DNA of 64,000 nt from CAYMAZ01 sp964526285 (GCA_964526285.1 CAZGIW010000006.1:12976-76975), one strand, 5' to 3'; numbered from the stretch's first letter, positions 26,214-35,295 are shown. The notes: generated by a model not told the origin, from the sequence alone. Translations and numbers: made by a program.

Positions 26214-27158
26214 TTATTTTTTTAACAATATATAATTCTTAAACCCACCGATTCTGTATCCGCCCAAAAAAGTTTTCTCAAAAAAGGAGAGAGCTCTTTG
26301 CTTAAGCTTCTCATGCTTGTGTTTTTTTCGTTCTTTTTTTGCAGGGAATTGTAAGGTATCACTCCAATTGAATTTTTCAATAAACGGGAGCATCACTTTT
26401 GGATGTGTTTCTTTAAAAATCTCCAGTTTGTTCAGGTCTCCGTAATCAAAAATATATTTTCCCTGTTTTTCAAGTTCGGCAACTTTTTCAGCCCCTTTGT
26501 GAATGGTGTCAAGAGATTTTTGTTTTTTCATCATGATATCCGGAGGTCTGACCCATCCGTAATGATATATACATGCATTCACTTTTGCCACTTTTAATCT
26601 GAAAGTATTTTTTATTTGCCTGTAGTTTTTTCCGTCGAAGTCAGGGATACGGCGGAAAGATTGGGCCGATTCCCAGGAATGAATATCTTTGTGATTCCGG
26701 ATAATTCTAATTTCATGTGGATACCATACACGTGATTTGTGATAATGATGATAATTCCCCCAAAAATGTTTATAATCAAACAACAAGCCTTCAACGTCTT
26801 CATCGTGTAATAGCTGCCGGCATCGTTTTTCAATGGCTTCCAGATATTTTTCGTGCACAACTTCGTCGGCCTGAAGATAAAACAACCAGTCACCGGTGCA
26901 ATGAGATTTGGCAATATCAGTTTGATGAGCATTTTCCATGCCTTTGGGAAATTTTTGCAGGTCCCATACAGTATCAATAATCCTGATTTTATCACTCTGA
27001 ATGCTTTCTATCAGCTCTCTTGAATTATCGTCAATGTCATTGTCTCCCAATGCAACAATAAATTCATCAACAATGGGAAGAATTGACATGATTGATTCTT
27101 TCCAGGGATAATAAAGTTTCCCTGCATTTTTGCCCATTGTAAAACCGCTTATTTTCAT
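26214..27158 (-). CDS. Family-2-like glycosyltransferase
   Basis: A 314-residue protein with the outline of a GT-A glycosyltransferase. The N-terminal KISGFTMGKNAGKLYYPWKESIMSIL and VDEFIVALGDNDIDDNSRELI stretches correspond to the nucleotide-sugar binding half. FYLQADEVVHEKY occupies the DxD-like position, as in GT2 enzymes where 'QADE' precedes the acceptor loop. No membrane segment is seen, so it acts at the cytoplasmic face. Donor and acceptor cannot be deduced. It follows purB after 31 bp on the same strand, away from any polysaccharide cluster, and may modify a cell-wall or LPS component. Confidence 0.8.
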   Translation of the reverse strand: MKISGFTMGKNAGKLYYPWKESIMSILPIVDEFIVALGDNDIDDNSRELIESIQSDKIRIIDTVWDLQKFPKGMENAHQTDIAKSHCTGDWLFYLQADEVVHEKYLEAIEKRCRQLLHDEDVEGLLFDYKHFWGNYHHYHKSRVWYPHEIRIIRNHKDIHSWESAQSFRRIPDFDGKNYRQIKNTFRLKVAKVNACIYHYGWVRPPDIMMKKQKSLDTIHKGAEKVAELEKQGKYIFDYGDLNKLEIFKETHPKVMLPFIEKFNWSDTLQFPAKKERKKHKHEKLKQRALSFFEKTFLGGYRIGGFKNYILLKK

Positions 27159-27189
27159 TGTTGTTTCAGGTTTGTGTCAACACAAACAG

Positions 27190-28536
27190 TTATTTACCGG
27201 TGTAATTAAAGGGGGTAATTGATTTAAGTTCTGTCTTTACTGAGTCAGATACATTTAGTGTATCAATAAATTCACACAATGACTTTTCAGTTATCAAAGT
27301 ATTTCCTCTAGTGAGATTTTTTAAAGCCTCATAGGGTTTTGGATAGTTTTCTCTTCTCAGAATTGTTTGAATGGCTTCGGCAACTATTTCCCAGTGATTG
27401 GAAAGGTCTTTTTCAATAACAGGCGTATTGACCATGATTTTTTTCAGACCTTTCAGAATGGATGTATATGCTATCATGCTGTGAGCAAAAGGAACACCGA
27501 TATTTCTTAATACAGTGGAGTCAGTCAGGTCTCTCTGTAATCTTGAAACCGGAAGTTTTTCGGCAAGATGAGTAAATAAAGCATTGGTAACCCCCAGATT
27601 TCCTTCTGCATTTTCAAAATCAATGGGATTCACTTTATGTGGCATGGCAGATGAACCAACTTCACCTTCTTTCAGTGTTTGTGAAAAATAATTCAGCATG
27701 ATGTATGTCCAGATATCTCTGCACAAATCAATCAGAATGGTATTGATGCGACTCATTGCATGAAAAAAGGCCGCCAGATGATCATAATGTTCAATCTGAG
27801 TAGTAGGGTGTGATCGCAACAGGCCAAGCACATTGTTTACAAAGTCATTGGCAAAAAGATGCCAGTTCACCTGTGGATAAGCAGCATAATGGGCATTGAA
27901 ATTACCCGTTGCGCCTCCGAATTTTCCTGCAAAAGGAATGCGGGATAAAAGCATAAGCTGTGTTTGAAGCCGGACAGTGAACACTTCAATTTCTTTGCCA
28001 AGGCGTGTGGGTGATGCAGGTTGTCCATGAGTGCGGGCAAGCATTGGAATTTCTCTCCATTCATCACTTCTACCCTGCAAGGAAGTAAGCACATCCTCAA
28101 GCAACGGAAAAACAGTTTTTTCGTATCCGTCTTTTAATGACATTGGAATTGCTGTATTGTTGATGTCCTGTGATGTGAGTCCGAAATGAACAAATTCTGC
28201 ATACATGTCCAGCCCAAGGGAAGGAAGCTGTTCTTTGATAAAATATTCAACAGCTTTAATATCGTGATTTGTTGTTTTTTCAATTTCTTTAATACGAAGA
28301 GCATCTTTTGCAGAAAAATGTTCATAGATTTTTCTTAACCCGGGAAAGGATTTTTCAGAAACTTTTTCCAATTGAGGCAGTGGCAGTTCGCACAATGCAA
28401 TGAAATATTCAATTTCAACACGACATCGATACTTGAACAGAGCATATTCTGAAAAAAAATCAGAAAGTGGCTGGCATACCTGTTGATATCTGCCGTCAAC
28501 GGGAGAAACGGAATAAAGAGGATGGTTGTAATCCAT
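27190..28536 (-). CDS. purB: Adenylosuccinate lyase
   Basis: Purine biosynthesis enzyme, 448 aa, cleaving SAICAR and adenylosuccinate with release of fumarate. The fumarase/aspartase signature GSSAMPHKVNPIDFENAEGN carries the mobile-loop catalytic Ser. The opening LYSVSPVDGRY, the TSQDINNTA segment and ARTHGQPASPTRLGKE are family landmarks. The frame runs to 28608, but MDYNHPLYSVSP at 28536 is the usual beginning and a TAATTTTG box lies between the two. It is probably co-transcribed with the downstream glycosyltransferase. Confidence 0.96.
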   Translation of the reverse strand: MDYNHPLYSVSPVDGRYQQVCQPLSDFFSEYALFKYRCRVEIEYFIALCELPLPQLEKVSEKSFPGLRKIYEHFSAKDALRIKEIEKTTNHDIKAVEYFIKEQLPSLGLDMYAEFVHFGLTSQDINNTAIPMSLKDGYEKTVFPLLEDVLTSLQGRSDEWREIPMLARTHGQPASPTRLGKEIEVFTVRLQTQLMLLSRIPFAGKFGGATGNFNAHYAAYPQVNWHLFANDFVNNVLGLLRSHPTTQIEHYDHLAAFFHAMSRINTILIDLCRDIWTYIMLNYFSQTLKEGEVGSSAMPHKVNPIDFENAEGNLGVTNALFTHLAEKLPVSRLQRDLTDSTVLRNIGVPFAHSMIAYTSILKGLKKIMVNTPVIEKDLSNHWEIVAEAIQTILRRENYPKPYEALKNLTRGNTLITEKSLCEFIDTLNVSDSVKTELKSITPFNYTGK

Positions 28537-28557
28537 GTGATAATGATTTGTTTGCAA

Positions 28558-28565
28558 CAAAATTA
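28558..28565 (-). promoter_or_regulatory. Promoter element TAATTTTG for purB
   Basis: Minus-strand TAATTTTG, an exact TAnnTTTG match, 21 bp before the purB start. Confidence 0.6.
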
Positions 28566-28716
28566 CAAAAATCATCATAATGTGACCGTATATTTCTTTG
28601 ATTTGCAAAACAGAATCGGCACCTTGTAAGATGCTTATTTTCAGTCAAATTGAAATTTTAAATCAAAGAACTTAAAAATATATTGATTTTTTTTGTGGTT
28701 GGATAAAAATAATTTT

Positions 28717-28724
28717 TAATTTTG
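28717..28724 (+). promoter_or_regulatory. Promoter element TAATTTTG with -33 TTTG for tRNA-Gln
   Basis: TAATTTTG lies 9 bp before the tRNA, with TTTG at 28692-28695 about 21 bp further upstream. Confidence 0.6.
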
Positions 28725-28733
28725 CTGTCACAT

Positions 28734-28806
28734 TGACCGATGGTGTAATTGGCAACATGTCTGATTCTGGTTCAGAAGACTCAAGGTTCGAGTCCTTGTC
28801 GGTCAA
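28734..28806 (+). tRNA. tRNA-Gln (anticodon CTG)
   Basis: A 73-nt cloverleaf. The acceptor stem TGACCGA/TCGGTCA starts with U1:A72, as usual for glutamine tRNAs. The D stem is short (GTGT/ACAT), the anticodon stem is TCTGA/TCAGA with loop TTCTGGT, and the T stem is CAAGG/CCTTG with loop TTCGAGT. The anticodon CTG reads CAG. The CCA end is not encoded. A strong terminator follows directly. Confidence 0.93.
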
Positions 28807-28814
28807 CAACATAC

Positions 28815-28850
28815 AAGACTGTATTCAACTTGAATACAGTCTTTTTTTTA
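28815..28850 (+). terminator. Intrinsic terminator after tRNA-Gln
   Basis: AAGACTGTATTCAA (28815-28828) and TTGAATACAGTCTT (28830-28843) form a long perfect stem followed by a T-run. Confidence 0.9.
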
Positions 28851-28886
28851 TTGCAAAAACAGTATTTTATGTTGCATGAGTAAAAA

Positions 28887-29270
28887 TCAAATCATTCCTT
28901 CCAGTTTCAAAAGAATTTTTTGCATGGCTTTTTCAGTTTTTTCATAGTCTGTGAGATTATCATGCACGTAAATCAATGCTAAAAGTATGGATTTGTTTTT
29001 TTTCAATAAAAGATTGACAAGGTGGTTTTTGTTCAGTCTGAATGATTCACGGGCAAGGCGTTTGAGACTGTTTCTGCGATTGGCCTTTGAAATTTTATTT
29101 TTTGGAACGGAAATCAAAATTGAAAGAGGAACAGTTGATTGTTGTTTTTCTGTCCACAATACTTTAAAAGGAAAAACCAAAAAAGAATTACTTTCATTGA
29201 ACAATTGTTCAATATCTTCTCCTTTATGAATCCTGAGATTTTTAGGAAAACGAAAGTCTGACAGTGACAA
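28887..29270 (-). CDS. rnpA: Ribonuclease P protein component
   Basis: A 127-residue basic protein subunit of RNase P, which helps the catalytic RNA bind and trim pre-tRNA 5' leaders. The family signature is present: KNKISKANRRNSLKRLARESFR, the conserved RNR-type helix, with hydrophobic strands (VPLSILISVPK) before it. It follows hemD by 3 bp in the minus-strand run DUF4271-hemD-rnpA, an arrangement common in Bacteroidota. The 5'-adjacent rpmH seen in other phyla is absent here. Confidence 0.93.
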   Translation of the reverse strand: MSLSDFRFPKNLRIHKGEDIEQLFNESNSFLVFPFKVLWTEKQQSTVPLSILISVPKNKISKANRRNSLKRLARESFRLNKNHLVNLLLKKNKSILLALIYVHDNLTDYEKTEKAMQKILLKLEGMI

Positions 29271-29273
29271 GGG

Positions 29274-30035
29274 TTATTTTTTCTTGGCTAATTTTATTAA
29301 ATAGTCTTCTATTGCCATGGTCATAGAAGGAAATTGCGTTGTTGGGGCAATAATGTTTTGTTCAAACCCCACTTCTGAAATCGTCTGTGATGTTGTTTCT
29401 CCGTAGGCAGCAATAACAGTATCTGCCTGAACAAAATCAGGAAAATTTTCCTTAAGTGATTTTATGCCAAAAGGACTAAAAAACACAAGCATATCAAATT
29501 TGGAAAGATCAATGTCTGTCAAGTCTTCAATTACTGGACGGAAGAAGACGGTTTTTTGAACATTATAGCCTCTTTCTGTTAATAAATTGGAGAGTGTATC
29601 ATTGGGTTCGTCAGAGCAGGGAAGCAGAAAAGCTCCCTTTTCATGCTTTTTCATCATGTCAGCAAGCTCAATCATATTGTTGTTGCAGAAAAAGATTTTC
29701 CTTTTTCTAAACTGAATATATTTTTGAAGATACAGGGCGATGGCTTCTGACATACAAAAATATTTAGTTGTAACAGGAGGTTCGTATCTCAGATCTTTTG
29801 CCATGCTGAAATAGTGATCAACCGCTTGTCTGCTTGTGAAAACAATTGTACTGTAATCATTCAAATACACCCTTTGTTCACGAAATTCTCTTGATGTTAG
29901 CCTTTCAATCCGGAAAAACTTTCTGTATTCAAGTTTTAAATTGAATTTTTTTGATAGTTCAAAAAATGGAGATTTTTCAAGTTCTACCGGCTTTGGTTGA
30001 GACACAAGTACTGTTTTGATTTTTGTTTTACTCAT
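29274..30035 (-). CDS. hemD: Uroporphyrinogen-III synthase
   Basis: Tetrapyrrole pathway enzyme, 253 aa, that cyclises hydroxymethylbilane with inversion of ring D. HemD is poorly conserved, but its two-domain pattern is visible. STIVFTSRQAVDHYF is the first-domain loop and DMLVFFSPFGIKSLKENF the second-domain equivalent. The VIAAYGETTSQTI segment matches the usual xxxGxxTAxxL. It sits between the DUF4271 membrane protein (18 bp upstream) and rnpA (3 bp downstream). The assignment leans on this context as well as on motifs. Confidence 0.86.
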   Translation of the reverse strand: MSKTKIKTVLVSQPKPVELEKSPFFELSKKFNLKLEYRKFFRIERLTSREFREQRVYLNDYSTIVFTSRQAVDHYFSMAKDLRYEPPVTTKYFCMSEAIALYLQKYIQFRKRKIFFCNNNMIELADMMKKHEKGAFLLPCSDEPNDTLSNLLTERGYNVQKTVFFRPVIEDLTDIDLSKFDMLVFFSPFGIKSLKENFPDFVQADTVIAAYGETTSQTISEVGFEQNIIAPTTQFPSMTMAIEDYLIKLAKKK

Positions 30036-30053
30036 GGTAAAAAAATCTGATTA

Positions 30054-30932
30054 TTACATACTGATATTGTTGCTTGCCAAAAGTACACCTGCTTTAATAA
30101 CAAACACAACAGGTAAAATTTCGACGGTGCAAAAGTACAAAAAAAAGTAATATCCGTTATATTCTTTGAGTCCAATTGCTGAAATGAATCCTTTTGTTAT
30201 TCTTATTACTTCATTAATAATGAATAAGCCCCCTACAACATAATAAAGGGTGTCATTGGGAACATACAATGCAAATGGCAGCAAAACAAGCATAAAAAAC
30301 AAGAACAATACATTGTGAAGCTGGATAATGCGTAGTTGTTCCTGTGTTGACTGGTGGGAAGAAAAAACCCATGCAGCGGCTTGCATCAGGATGTAGCGTG
30401 TAAGATATAACAGAAAAATTCCGGACAGATAAACAATATAGCGTATGATATTAAAATCATATTGTCTTGCTGAATAATTTTCCACAAACATGTCCAGTGC
30501 CAAAGCAAAAATCAGAAAAAAGGCAGGGGTTGTAAAAACAAAAAGACTATTTAACAATCCACTGATATCCCTAAGCCATAAACGAAGTTTTATCATTGAT
30601 GTGAGCGACTCAAACAATTGTTTGAACGATTTCCAGTAGGTTGTTTTTGCAATTACCACAAGTGTTGCAGCCACAAAAAGTATAAGTAACGGAAGGTAAT
30701 TTGTGTTGTTCTTTTTTTCTACAAAATGATGCTGCATAGAGCCTTTTTGTCTTATTTCTATACTGAAAATTTTTTCACGGAGACTTTGATAAAAAACACC
30801 TGTATCTGTTTGTGATTTTAGTCTGGGATTTGTTACAAATTCTGCAGGCACAAAATCTTCTTTCTGCCTCATAAGGTAAAGCAGAGAAACGCTGTTGGTG
30901 TCAGAAGGAATCTGTGTAGATTGATTAATCAT
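30054..30932 (-). CDS. DUF4271 integral membrane protein
   Basis: A 292-residue membrane protein with a polar N-terminal cytoplasmic stretch (about 1-70) and about six or seven hydrophobic helices from residue 75 to the end (e.g. YLPLLILFVAATLVVIA, PAFFLIFALALDMF, VLFLFFMLVLLPFALYV). Length, layout and position directly before hemD are those of the Bacteroidota DUF4271 family. Its role is unknown; a link to haem synthesis or RNase P is suggested only by synteny. It has its own promoter box 17 bp upstream. Confidence 0.85.
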   Translation of the reverse strand: MINQSTQIPSDTNSVSLLYLMRQKEDFVPAEFVTNPRLKSQTDTGVFYQSLREKIFSIEIRQKGSMQHHFVEKKNNTNYLPLLILFVAATLVVIAKTTYWKSFKQLFESLTSMIKLRLWLRDISGLLNSLFVFTTPAFFLIFALALDMFVENYSARQYDFNIIRYIVYLSGIFLLYLTRYILMQAAAWVFSSHQSTQEQLRIIQLHNVLFLFFMLVLLPFALYVPNDTLYYVVGGLFIINEVIRITKGFISAIGLKEYNGYYFFLYFCTVEILPVVFVIKAGVLLASNNISM

Positions 30933-30948
30933 GGTATATTGCAGATTG

Positions 30949-30956
30949 CAAAATTA
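30949..30956 (-). promoter_or_regulatory. Promoter element TAATTTTG for DUF4271-hemD-rnpA
   Basis: Minus-strand TAATTTTG, an exact TAnnTTTG match, 16 bp before the DUF4271 start codon. Confidence 0.6.
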
Positions 30957-31004
30957 CAAAAAATGATACGATTGTTGCAAAAGATTGATTTCTTTCAATG
31001 TATC

Positions 31005-32090
31005 CTAGATTCTTTTTTCAAATTTCTGATTTCTTTGTGCAGGTAAAAAACCGCTTTGAATAATGATTGACTCCATTTCTTCGATACTGAGTTTTGCCTT
31101 CAATCCTGTTGATGCAACCACATTTTCTTCAAGCATTATACTGCCCAAATCATTGGAGCCAGAATGTAATGCCACAGATGCGGTGTGTTTTCCAACGGTA
31201 AGCCACGATGCCTGAATGTTGGAGATGTTGTGTAAGATTATTCTGCTCATGGCAATTATCTTCAGATATTCGTGGGCTGTGGTTTTGTATGCAGATGGAA
31301 ATTTTTGCAAAAGTCTTGTGTTTCCTGGCTGAAAAGTCCATGGAATAAAAGAAACAAATCCTGGACCATCGCCTTTGTTTTCATCCTGGAGTTTGCGAAT
31401 TTTTAGCAAATGCACAATGCGCTCTTCACTTGTTTCAATATGTCCGAACATCATGGTTGCTGTTGTTGATATTCCCAAAATATGGGCATGCCTCATCACT
31501 TCAAGCCATTGTTGAGAATTTGCTTTTAATGGTGACACAATACTTCGCACACGGTCAACCAGTATTTCTGCACCCCCACCGGGCAAACTGTCAAGACCTG
31601 CTTCCTGAAGCGCTTGCAATATATTGACAACTGGAAGGTTTTCTTTTTGGGAAAGATAAAAAATCTCCGAAGGACTTAGGGCATGGAGATAAATTCCTTC
31701 AAAGTGCTGTTTAAGATACTGAAACAAATTTATGTAGAAATCAAGACCAAGATCAGGATGCATCCCTCCCTGCAGTAATACCTGATTGCCTCCTGCAGCA
31801 AACAATTCTTCAATTTTTGGAATGTAATCCTCTTGCTTAAGAATATATGCGTTCTTGTCACTGCGGCTGCAACAAAAACTACAAAAATCACAAAATGAAA
31901 AGCATACATTGGTGATATTGATGTTACGGTCAATAATATAGGTCACTACTCCATCAGGATGTTTTCTTTTTCTGACTATATCAGCAGCAAGCATGAGCAA
32001 GGACAATGGCAAAACAGGAAGTCTCATGGCTTCCTCATCAGAAAGAGGTTCATTTGCAGAAATCTTTTTAAGCAATACTGTTTCATTCAT
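31005..32090 (-). CDS. mqnC: Cyclic dehypoxanthinyl futalosine synthase MqnC
   Basis: Radical-SAM enzyme of the futalosine route to menaquinone, 361 aa. The cluster-binding motif CFSFCDFC (CxxxCxxC) follows the strand DRNINITNV, as in MqnC/CofH-type enzymes. QVLLQGGMHPDLGLDFY, ALSPSEI, GLDSLPGGGAEILVD and TTATMMFGH are hallmark segments. MqnC joins the rings of dehypoxanthine futalosine to give the cyclic product. Related MqnE and CofH differ in these loops, which is why MqnC is preferred. It is transcribed divergently from metK, which would supply its SAM cofactor. Confidence 0.92.
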   Translation of the reverse strand: MNETVLLKKISANEPLSDEEAMRLPVLPLSLLMLAADIVRKRKHPDGVVTYIIDRNINITNVCFSFCDFCSFCCSRSDKNAYILKQEDYIPKIEELFAAGGNQVLLQGGMHPDLGLDFYINLFQYLKQHFEGIYLHALSPSEIFYLSQKENLPVVNILQALQEAGLDSLPGGGAEILVDRVRSIVSPLKANSQQWLEVMRHAHILGISTTATMMFGHIETSEERIVHLLKIRKLQDENKGDGPGFVSFIPWTFQPGNTRLLQKFPSAYKTTAHEYLKIIAMSRIILHNISNIQASWLTVGKHTASVALHSGSNDLGSIMLEENVVASTGLKAKLSIEEMESIIIQSGFLPAQRNQKFEKRI

Positions 32091-32110
32091 AAGAAATGTG
32101 CTTCAAATGA

Positions 32111-32118
32111 CAAAATTA
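32111..32118 (-). promoter_or_regulatory. Promoter element TAATTTTG for mqnC
   Basis: Minus-strand TAATTTTG, an exact TAnnTTTG match, 20 bp before the mqnC start. Confidence 0.6.
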
Positions 32119-32202
32119 CAAAACTATTCTGTCTGTTCTAAAGGGGGAAGTCAAATTTGACGTAAAAAGGGTTTTTCTCTCTTTGTGGACAATTTTTTTT
32201 TG

Positions 32203-32210
32203 TAATTTTG
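32203..32210 (+). promoter_or_regulatory. Promoter element TAATTTTG for metK
   Basis: An exact TAnnTTTG match 27 bp before the metK start. No SAM riboswitch fold is evident in the short leader. Confidence 0.6.
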
Positions 32211-32237
32211 CAAACTCAAATAATAAATACACATATT

Positions 32238-33539
32238 ATGTCTTACTTTTTTACTTCAGAGTCTGTTTCAGAAGGTCATCCTGACAAAGTATCAGATCAA
32301 ATCAGTGATGCATTACTGGACGAATTTTTAAAAATTGATCCTTCTTCAAAAGTTGCTTGCGAAACTCTTGTAACAACCGGGTTGGTTGTGCTTGCCGGTG
32401 AAGTGAGAACAAATGGTTATGTTGAAGTGCAGGATGTGGCACGTCATGTTATTGAGGAAATTGGATACACAAAACCAGAATATCGTTTTGATGCCAAATC
32501 TTGTGGTATCATTTCATCCATTCATGAACAAAGCGGCGATATTTTTCAGGGTGTTGCACGCACAAGCCCCGAAGATCAGGGTGCTGGCGATCAAGGGATG
32601 ATGTTCGGTTATGCTTGCCGTGAAATGGACAACTTTATGCCCATGCCAATAGAATTATCTCACATGATTTTACAGGAATTGGCTGCAATTAGAAAAGAAG
32701 GTAAAGAAATGACATATTTGCGCCCTGATTCCAAAAGTCAGGTTACAATTGAATATGACAATAACCACAATCCGCTTCGAATTGATACAATTGTTGTATC
32801 AACTCAGCATGATGACTTTGGTTCTGAAGACAGAATGCAAACTGTAATTACAAAAGATATTGAAGAAATTGTTATTCCACGGTTGATGAAGGTTTTACCT
32901 GAAAGAGTAAAACTCTTGTTTAAAGGAGACTTTAAACTTTTTGTTAACCCAACAGGCAAGTTTGTAATTGGTGGACCTCATGGAGATGCAGGTCTTACAG
33001 GAAGAAAGATTATTGTTGATACATATGGAGGAAGAGGAGCACATGGTGGTGGGGCTTTCTCGGGAAAAGATTCTTCAAAGGTTGACCGTTCTGCAGCCTA
33101 TGCAATGAGACATATTGCTAAAAATATGGTTGCCGCAGGAATTGCTGACGAAGTTCTTGTTCAGGTCTCATACGCAATTGGTATTGCAAAACCGATGAAT
33201 GTTTATGTTAACACCAATGGAACGGCAAAGGTAAAAGATGATAACGGAAACCTCTTTCCTGATAGCAAAATTGCAGAAATAATTCAGGAAAATTTTGATT
33301 TCAGACCATATAGTATCATAAAAAGATTTGGATTAAAAAATCCAATTTTTAGGCACACTGCTGCTTATGGACATTTTGGTCGTGATCATTACTCCAAAGA
33401 AGTTGAAGTGTATTATCAGGATGAATCTACCTATGAAAAAACTGAAAACGGAAAAGTGAAGTATTTTAAAAATGTTGACTTTTTTGCATGGGAAAAACTT
33501 GATGCAGTTGATAAATTGAAACAACTGTTCAAATTATAA
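32238..33539 (+). CDS. metK: S-adenosylmethionine synthetase
   Basis: Makes SAM from methionine and ATP in the cytoplasm, 433 aa. The N-terminal ESVSEGHPDKVSDQISDA, the GAGDQGMMFGYA motif (ATP-binding hexapeptide region) and the GGGAFSGKDSSKVDRSAAY P-loop-like motif are intact. The open frame starts at 32208, but MSYFFTSESVSEGHPDK at 32238 is the family start, and a promoter box at 32203-32210 overlaps the longer version. It is slightly longer than the approximately 385-aa proteobacterial enzyme, with Bacteroidota-type insertions in the C-terminal half. It is monocistronic and converges with tadA. Confidence 0.97.
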   Translation: MSYFFTSESVSEGHPDKVSDQISDALLDEFLKIDPSSKVACETLVTTGLVVLAGEVRTNGYVEVQDVARHVIEEIGYTKPEYRFDAKSCGIISSIHEQSGDIFQGVARTSPEDQGAGDQGMMFGYACREMDNFMPMPIELSHMILQELAAIRKEGKEMTYLRPDSKSQVTIEYDNNHNPLRIDTIVVSTQHDDFGSEDRMQTVITKDIEEIVIPRLMKVLPERVKLLFKGDFKLFVNPTGKFVIGGPHGDAGLTGRKIIVDTYGGRGAHGGGAFSGKDSSKVDRSAAYAMRHIAKNMVAAGIADEVLVQVSYAIGIAKPMNVYVNTNGTAKVKDDNGNLFPDSKIAEIIQENFDFRPYSIIKRFGLKNPIFRHTAAYGHFGRDHYSKEVEVYYQDESTYEKTENGKVKYFKNVDFFAWEKLDAVDKLKQLFKL

Positions 33540-33546
33540 TTTTTTG

Positions 33547-33990
33547 TTATCTCCTTTTTTTAAAAAACTCTTTCAACAGTTCTGAGGCTTCTTTCTCCAT
33601 TACCCCTTTTATTAGGTTGGTTTTTGGATGAAGCATTTTTTTGCTGACTGTAGTAAATCCTTTTTTTGGATCTGATGCTCCCCAAACAATCTTTCCAATT
33701 TGAGCCCATCCCGAAGCACAAGCGCACATTGAACAAGGCTCGAGGGTAACATAAAGCACACAGTCCTGAAGATATTTTGAACCAAGATGATTGGCTGCTG
33801 CAGTAATGGCCAGCATTTCAGCATGGGCTGTTACATCCTGAAGTGTTTCTGTCATATTATGTGCGCGTGCAATGATGGTCTTGTCAGCAACCACTACAGC
33901 TCCAACAGGAACTTCGTCTTTTTGAAAAGCTTCATTCGCCTGCTTTAGTGCCTCTTTCATGAAATATGTGTCGTCAAACTCAATGAGCAT
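33547..33990 (-). CDS. tadA: tRNA-specific adenosine deaminase TadA
   Basis: A 147-residue zinc deaminase converting A34 to inosine in tRNA-Arg(ACG). The zinc and catalytic motifs HAEMLAI (HAE) and PCSMCACA (PCxxC) are intact, and the N-terminal MKEALKQANEAFQKDEVPVGAVVV matches the family. TadA is favoured over cytidine or guanine deaminases by length and by the ALxQAxxAxxxxEVPVGAV start. It lies 3 bp after the glycosyltransferase-like gene on the minus strand and converges with metK. Confidence 0.93.
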   Translation of the reverse strand: MLIEFDDTYFMKEALKQANEAFQKDEVPVGAVVVADKTIIARAHNMTETLQDVTAHAEMLAITAAANHLGSKYLQDCVLYVTLEPCSMCACASGWAQIGKIVWGASDPKKGFTTVSKKMLHPKTNLIKGVMEKEASELLKEFFKKRR

Positions 33991-33993
33991 GGT

Positions 33994-34842
33994 TTATTTC
34001 CCTTTAATCTTGTTTCTGAGTGTTTTGAAAAAATCATCTTTTCGTGGCTGATGAAGACCGTCATGTGTGATTCGCATCTCATAATGATTCTGTAAATCAA
34101 CCGCATATTGTTTTGTTTCTTCGTCTTCCGATTGCATCAATTCATTTATGTAGGGAAGAATATTGTGATTGAGCATGGCATTGACAGAAATTGTAGAATA
34201 ATCACTTCTTCCCAAAGGATTTTTGTTTTGATTGATTTCTGGTTTGCCGTTTTCAGCAAAATAATCAAGAATCAAAATTTCAGGTGCTATTTTTTTAATT
34301 CGTCTTGATCCCCGTTTTTCATTTCTCCAGGGGTTCTCGTTTGGTTTCATCTGCTCAATGAGAAAATCCCGCTTCCATATTGAAGCCTGATGAGACATGA
34401 GATATGATGATTCTTTGATATTAACACGTGATACGTTAAAACCTTCTATAAACAAATTCAGAGGAATTGTTTTGTAAACTGAAGAACTGTGTAATTTTGT
34501 TAAGACTGTCCCTTTTGATTTTATAAAATCAAATAACTCAATAAAAAATTTACCGTTAACTGGCTTGTTTAGCCACATGTCTTCCTGGAAATACAAGAGG
34601 TAATCTTCAGGAATATGATCTTTACATAAAATTCTCAGGCGATCTGACCATTGGCCTTTTCCGGAATGAATGTTTTTGAATCCTTCAATTTGAACTTCTT
34701 TATCTTCAGTTGCAAAATAATAGTTAAGGGGTATATCAAAATCCCAGTATTTTTTAAAAAAATATGCAAACCCACGAAATAAAAATTCATATCTGTCGCA
34801 AGCGTGAACAAGTATTGCAAAGGAAGGATTTGAAGTGCTCAT
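33994..34842 (-). CDS. Glycosyltransferase-like protein of unknown specificity
   Basis: A 282-residue cytoplasmic protein. The N-terminal half resembles a GT-A fold: SFAILVHACDRYEFLFRGF, a strand LNYYFATED, and LLYFQEDMWLNKPV, where EDMW sits at a DxD-like position. The central NVSRVNIKESSYLMSHQASIWKRDFLIEQM is typical of small capsule/LPS-type transferases in Bacteroidota. No catalytic residues can be named with confidence. It is followed after 3 bp by tadA, which is probably a coincidence of packing. Treat it as a hypothetical glycosyltransferase. Confidence 0.65.
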   Translation of the reverse strand: MSTSNPSFAILVHACDRYEFLFRGFAYFFKKYWDFDIPLNYYFATEDKEVQIEGFKNIHSGKGQWSDRLRILCKDHIPEDYLLYFQEDMWLNKPVNGKFFIELFDFIKSKGTVLTKLHSSSVYKTIPLNLFIEGFNVSRVNIKESSYLMSHQASIWKRDFLIEQMKPNENPWRNEKRGSRRIKKIAPEILILDYFAENGKPEINQNKNPLGRSDYSTISVNAMLNHNILPYINELMQSEDEETKQYAVDLQNHYEMRITHDGLHQPRKDDFFKTLRNKIKGK

Positions 34843-34873
34843 GAATGTAATAACAGCAAATTGTTAAAAATAA

Positions 34874-35278
34874 CTAGTCTTTTCCGGGAAGGTCAATGTC
34901 ATCTCTTACAATATATACTTCAGGATAATGGTCAATAATTTGTTGTCTGAAGCACTCAGCCTCAATGCGGGTTCTGAAATTTCCAACCCTGACTAAATAA
35001 TAGGGAGTATTGAAAATTAAATATGCTTTTATATGAGGATATCTGCCCATAAAACGAGAACGCTCATTCATTGCTCCACTTTTTGAGCCGGTACCTGATG
35101 CTGAAAAAATGTGTACGCGGTATCCGTTAATGGTTTCCTGAACTTCATTATAATAAATGTGTTTCTCCACTAACTGGTCTATTCCACTTTCATTTTTAAT
35201 GGTAACATTTTCCGGTTGTGCCAAAAGAGAAAATGGGAGTGTTGAAATGAGCCCTAAAAAGATAATGATGATTCTCAT
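34874..35278 (-). CDS. Secreted SPOR-domain protein
   Basis: A 134-residue periplasmic protein. A signal peptide (MRIIIIFLGLISTLPFSLLAQ) is followed by a SPOR domain (about 50-125): INGYRVHIFSASG, then KAYLIFNTPYYLVRVGNFRTRIEAECFRQQI and YPEVYIVRDDI. SPOR domains bind denuded glycan strands of peptidoglycan at division sites. Here there is no other domain, so it may simply mark septal wall or modulate an amidase. Its promoter box overlaps the stop codon of the upstream sugar-kinase gene. Confidence 0.86.
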   Translation of the reverse strand: MRIIIIFLGLISTLPFSLLAQPENVTIKNESGIDQLVEKHIYYNEVQETINGYRVHIFSASGTGSKSGAMNERSRFMGRYPHIKAYLIFNTPYYLVRVGNFRTRIEAECFRQQIIDHYPEVYIVRDDIDLPGKD

Positions 35279-35295
35279 GTTTGATTCTTTATGTA

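Noticed and set aside
32091..32237. SAM riboswitch upstream of metK
   Set aside because: The leader after the promoter box is under 30 bp and no riboswitch-like helix set can be drawn.
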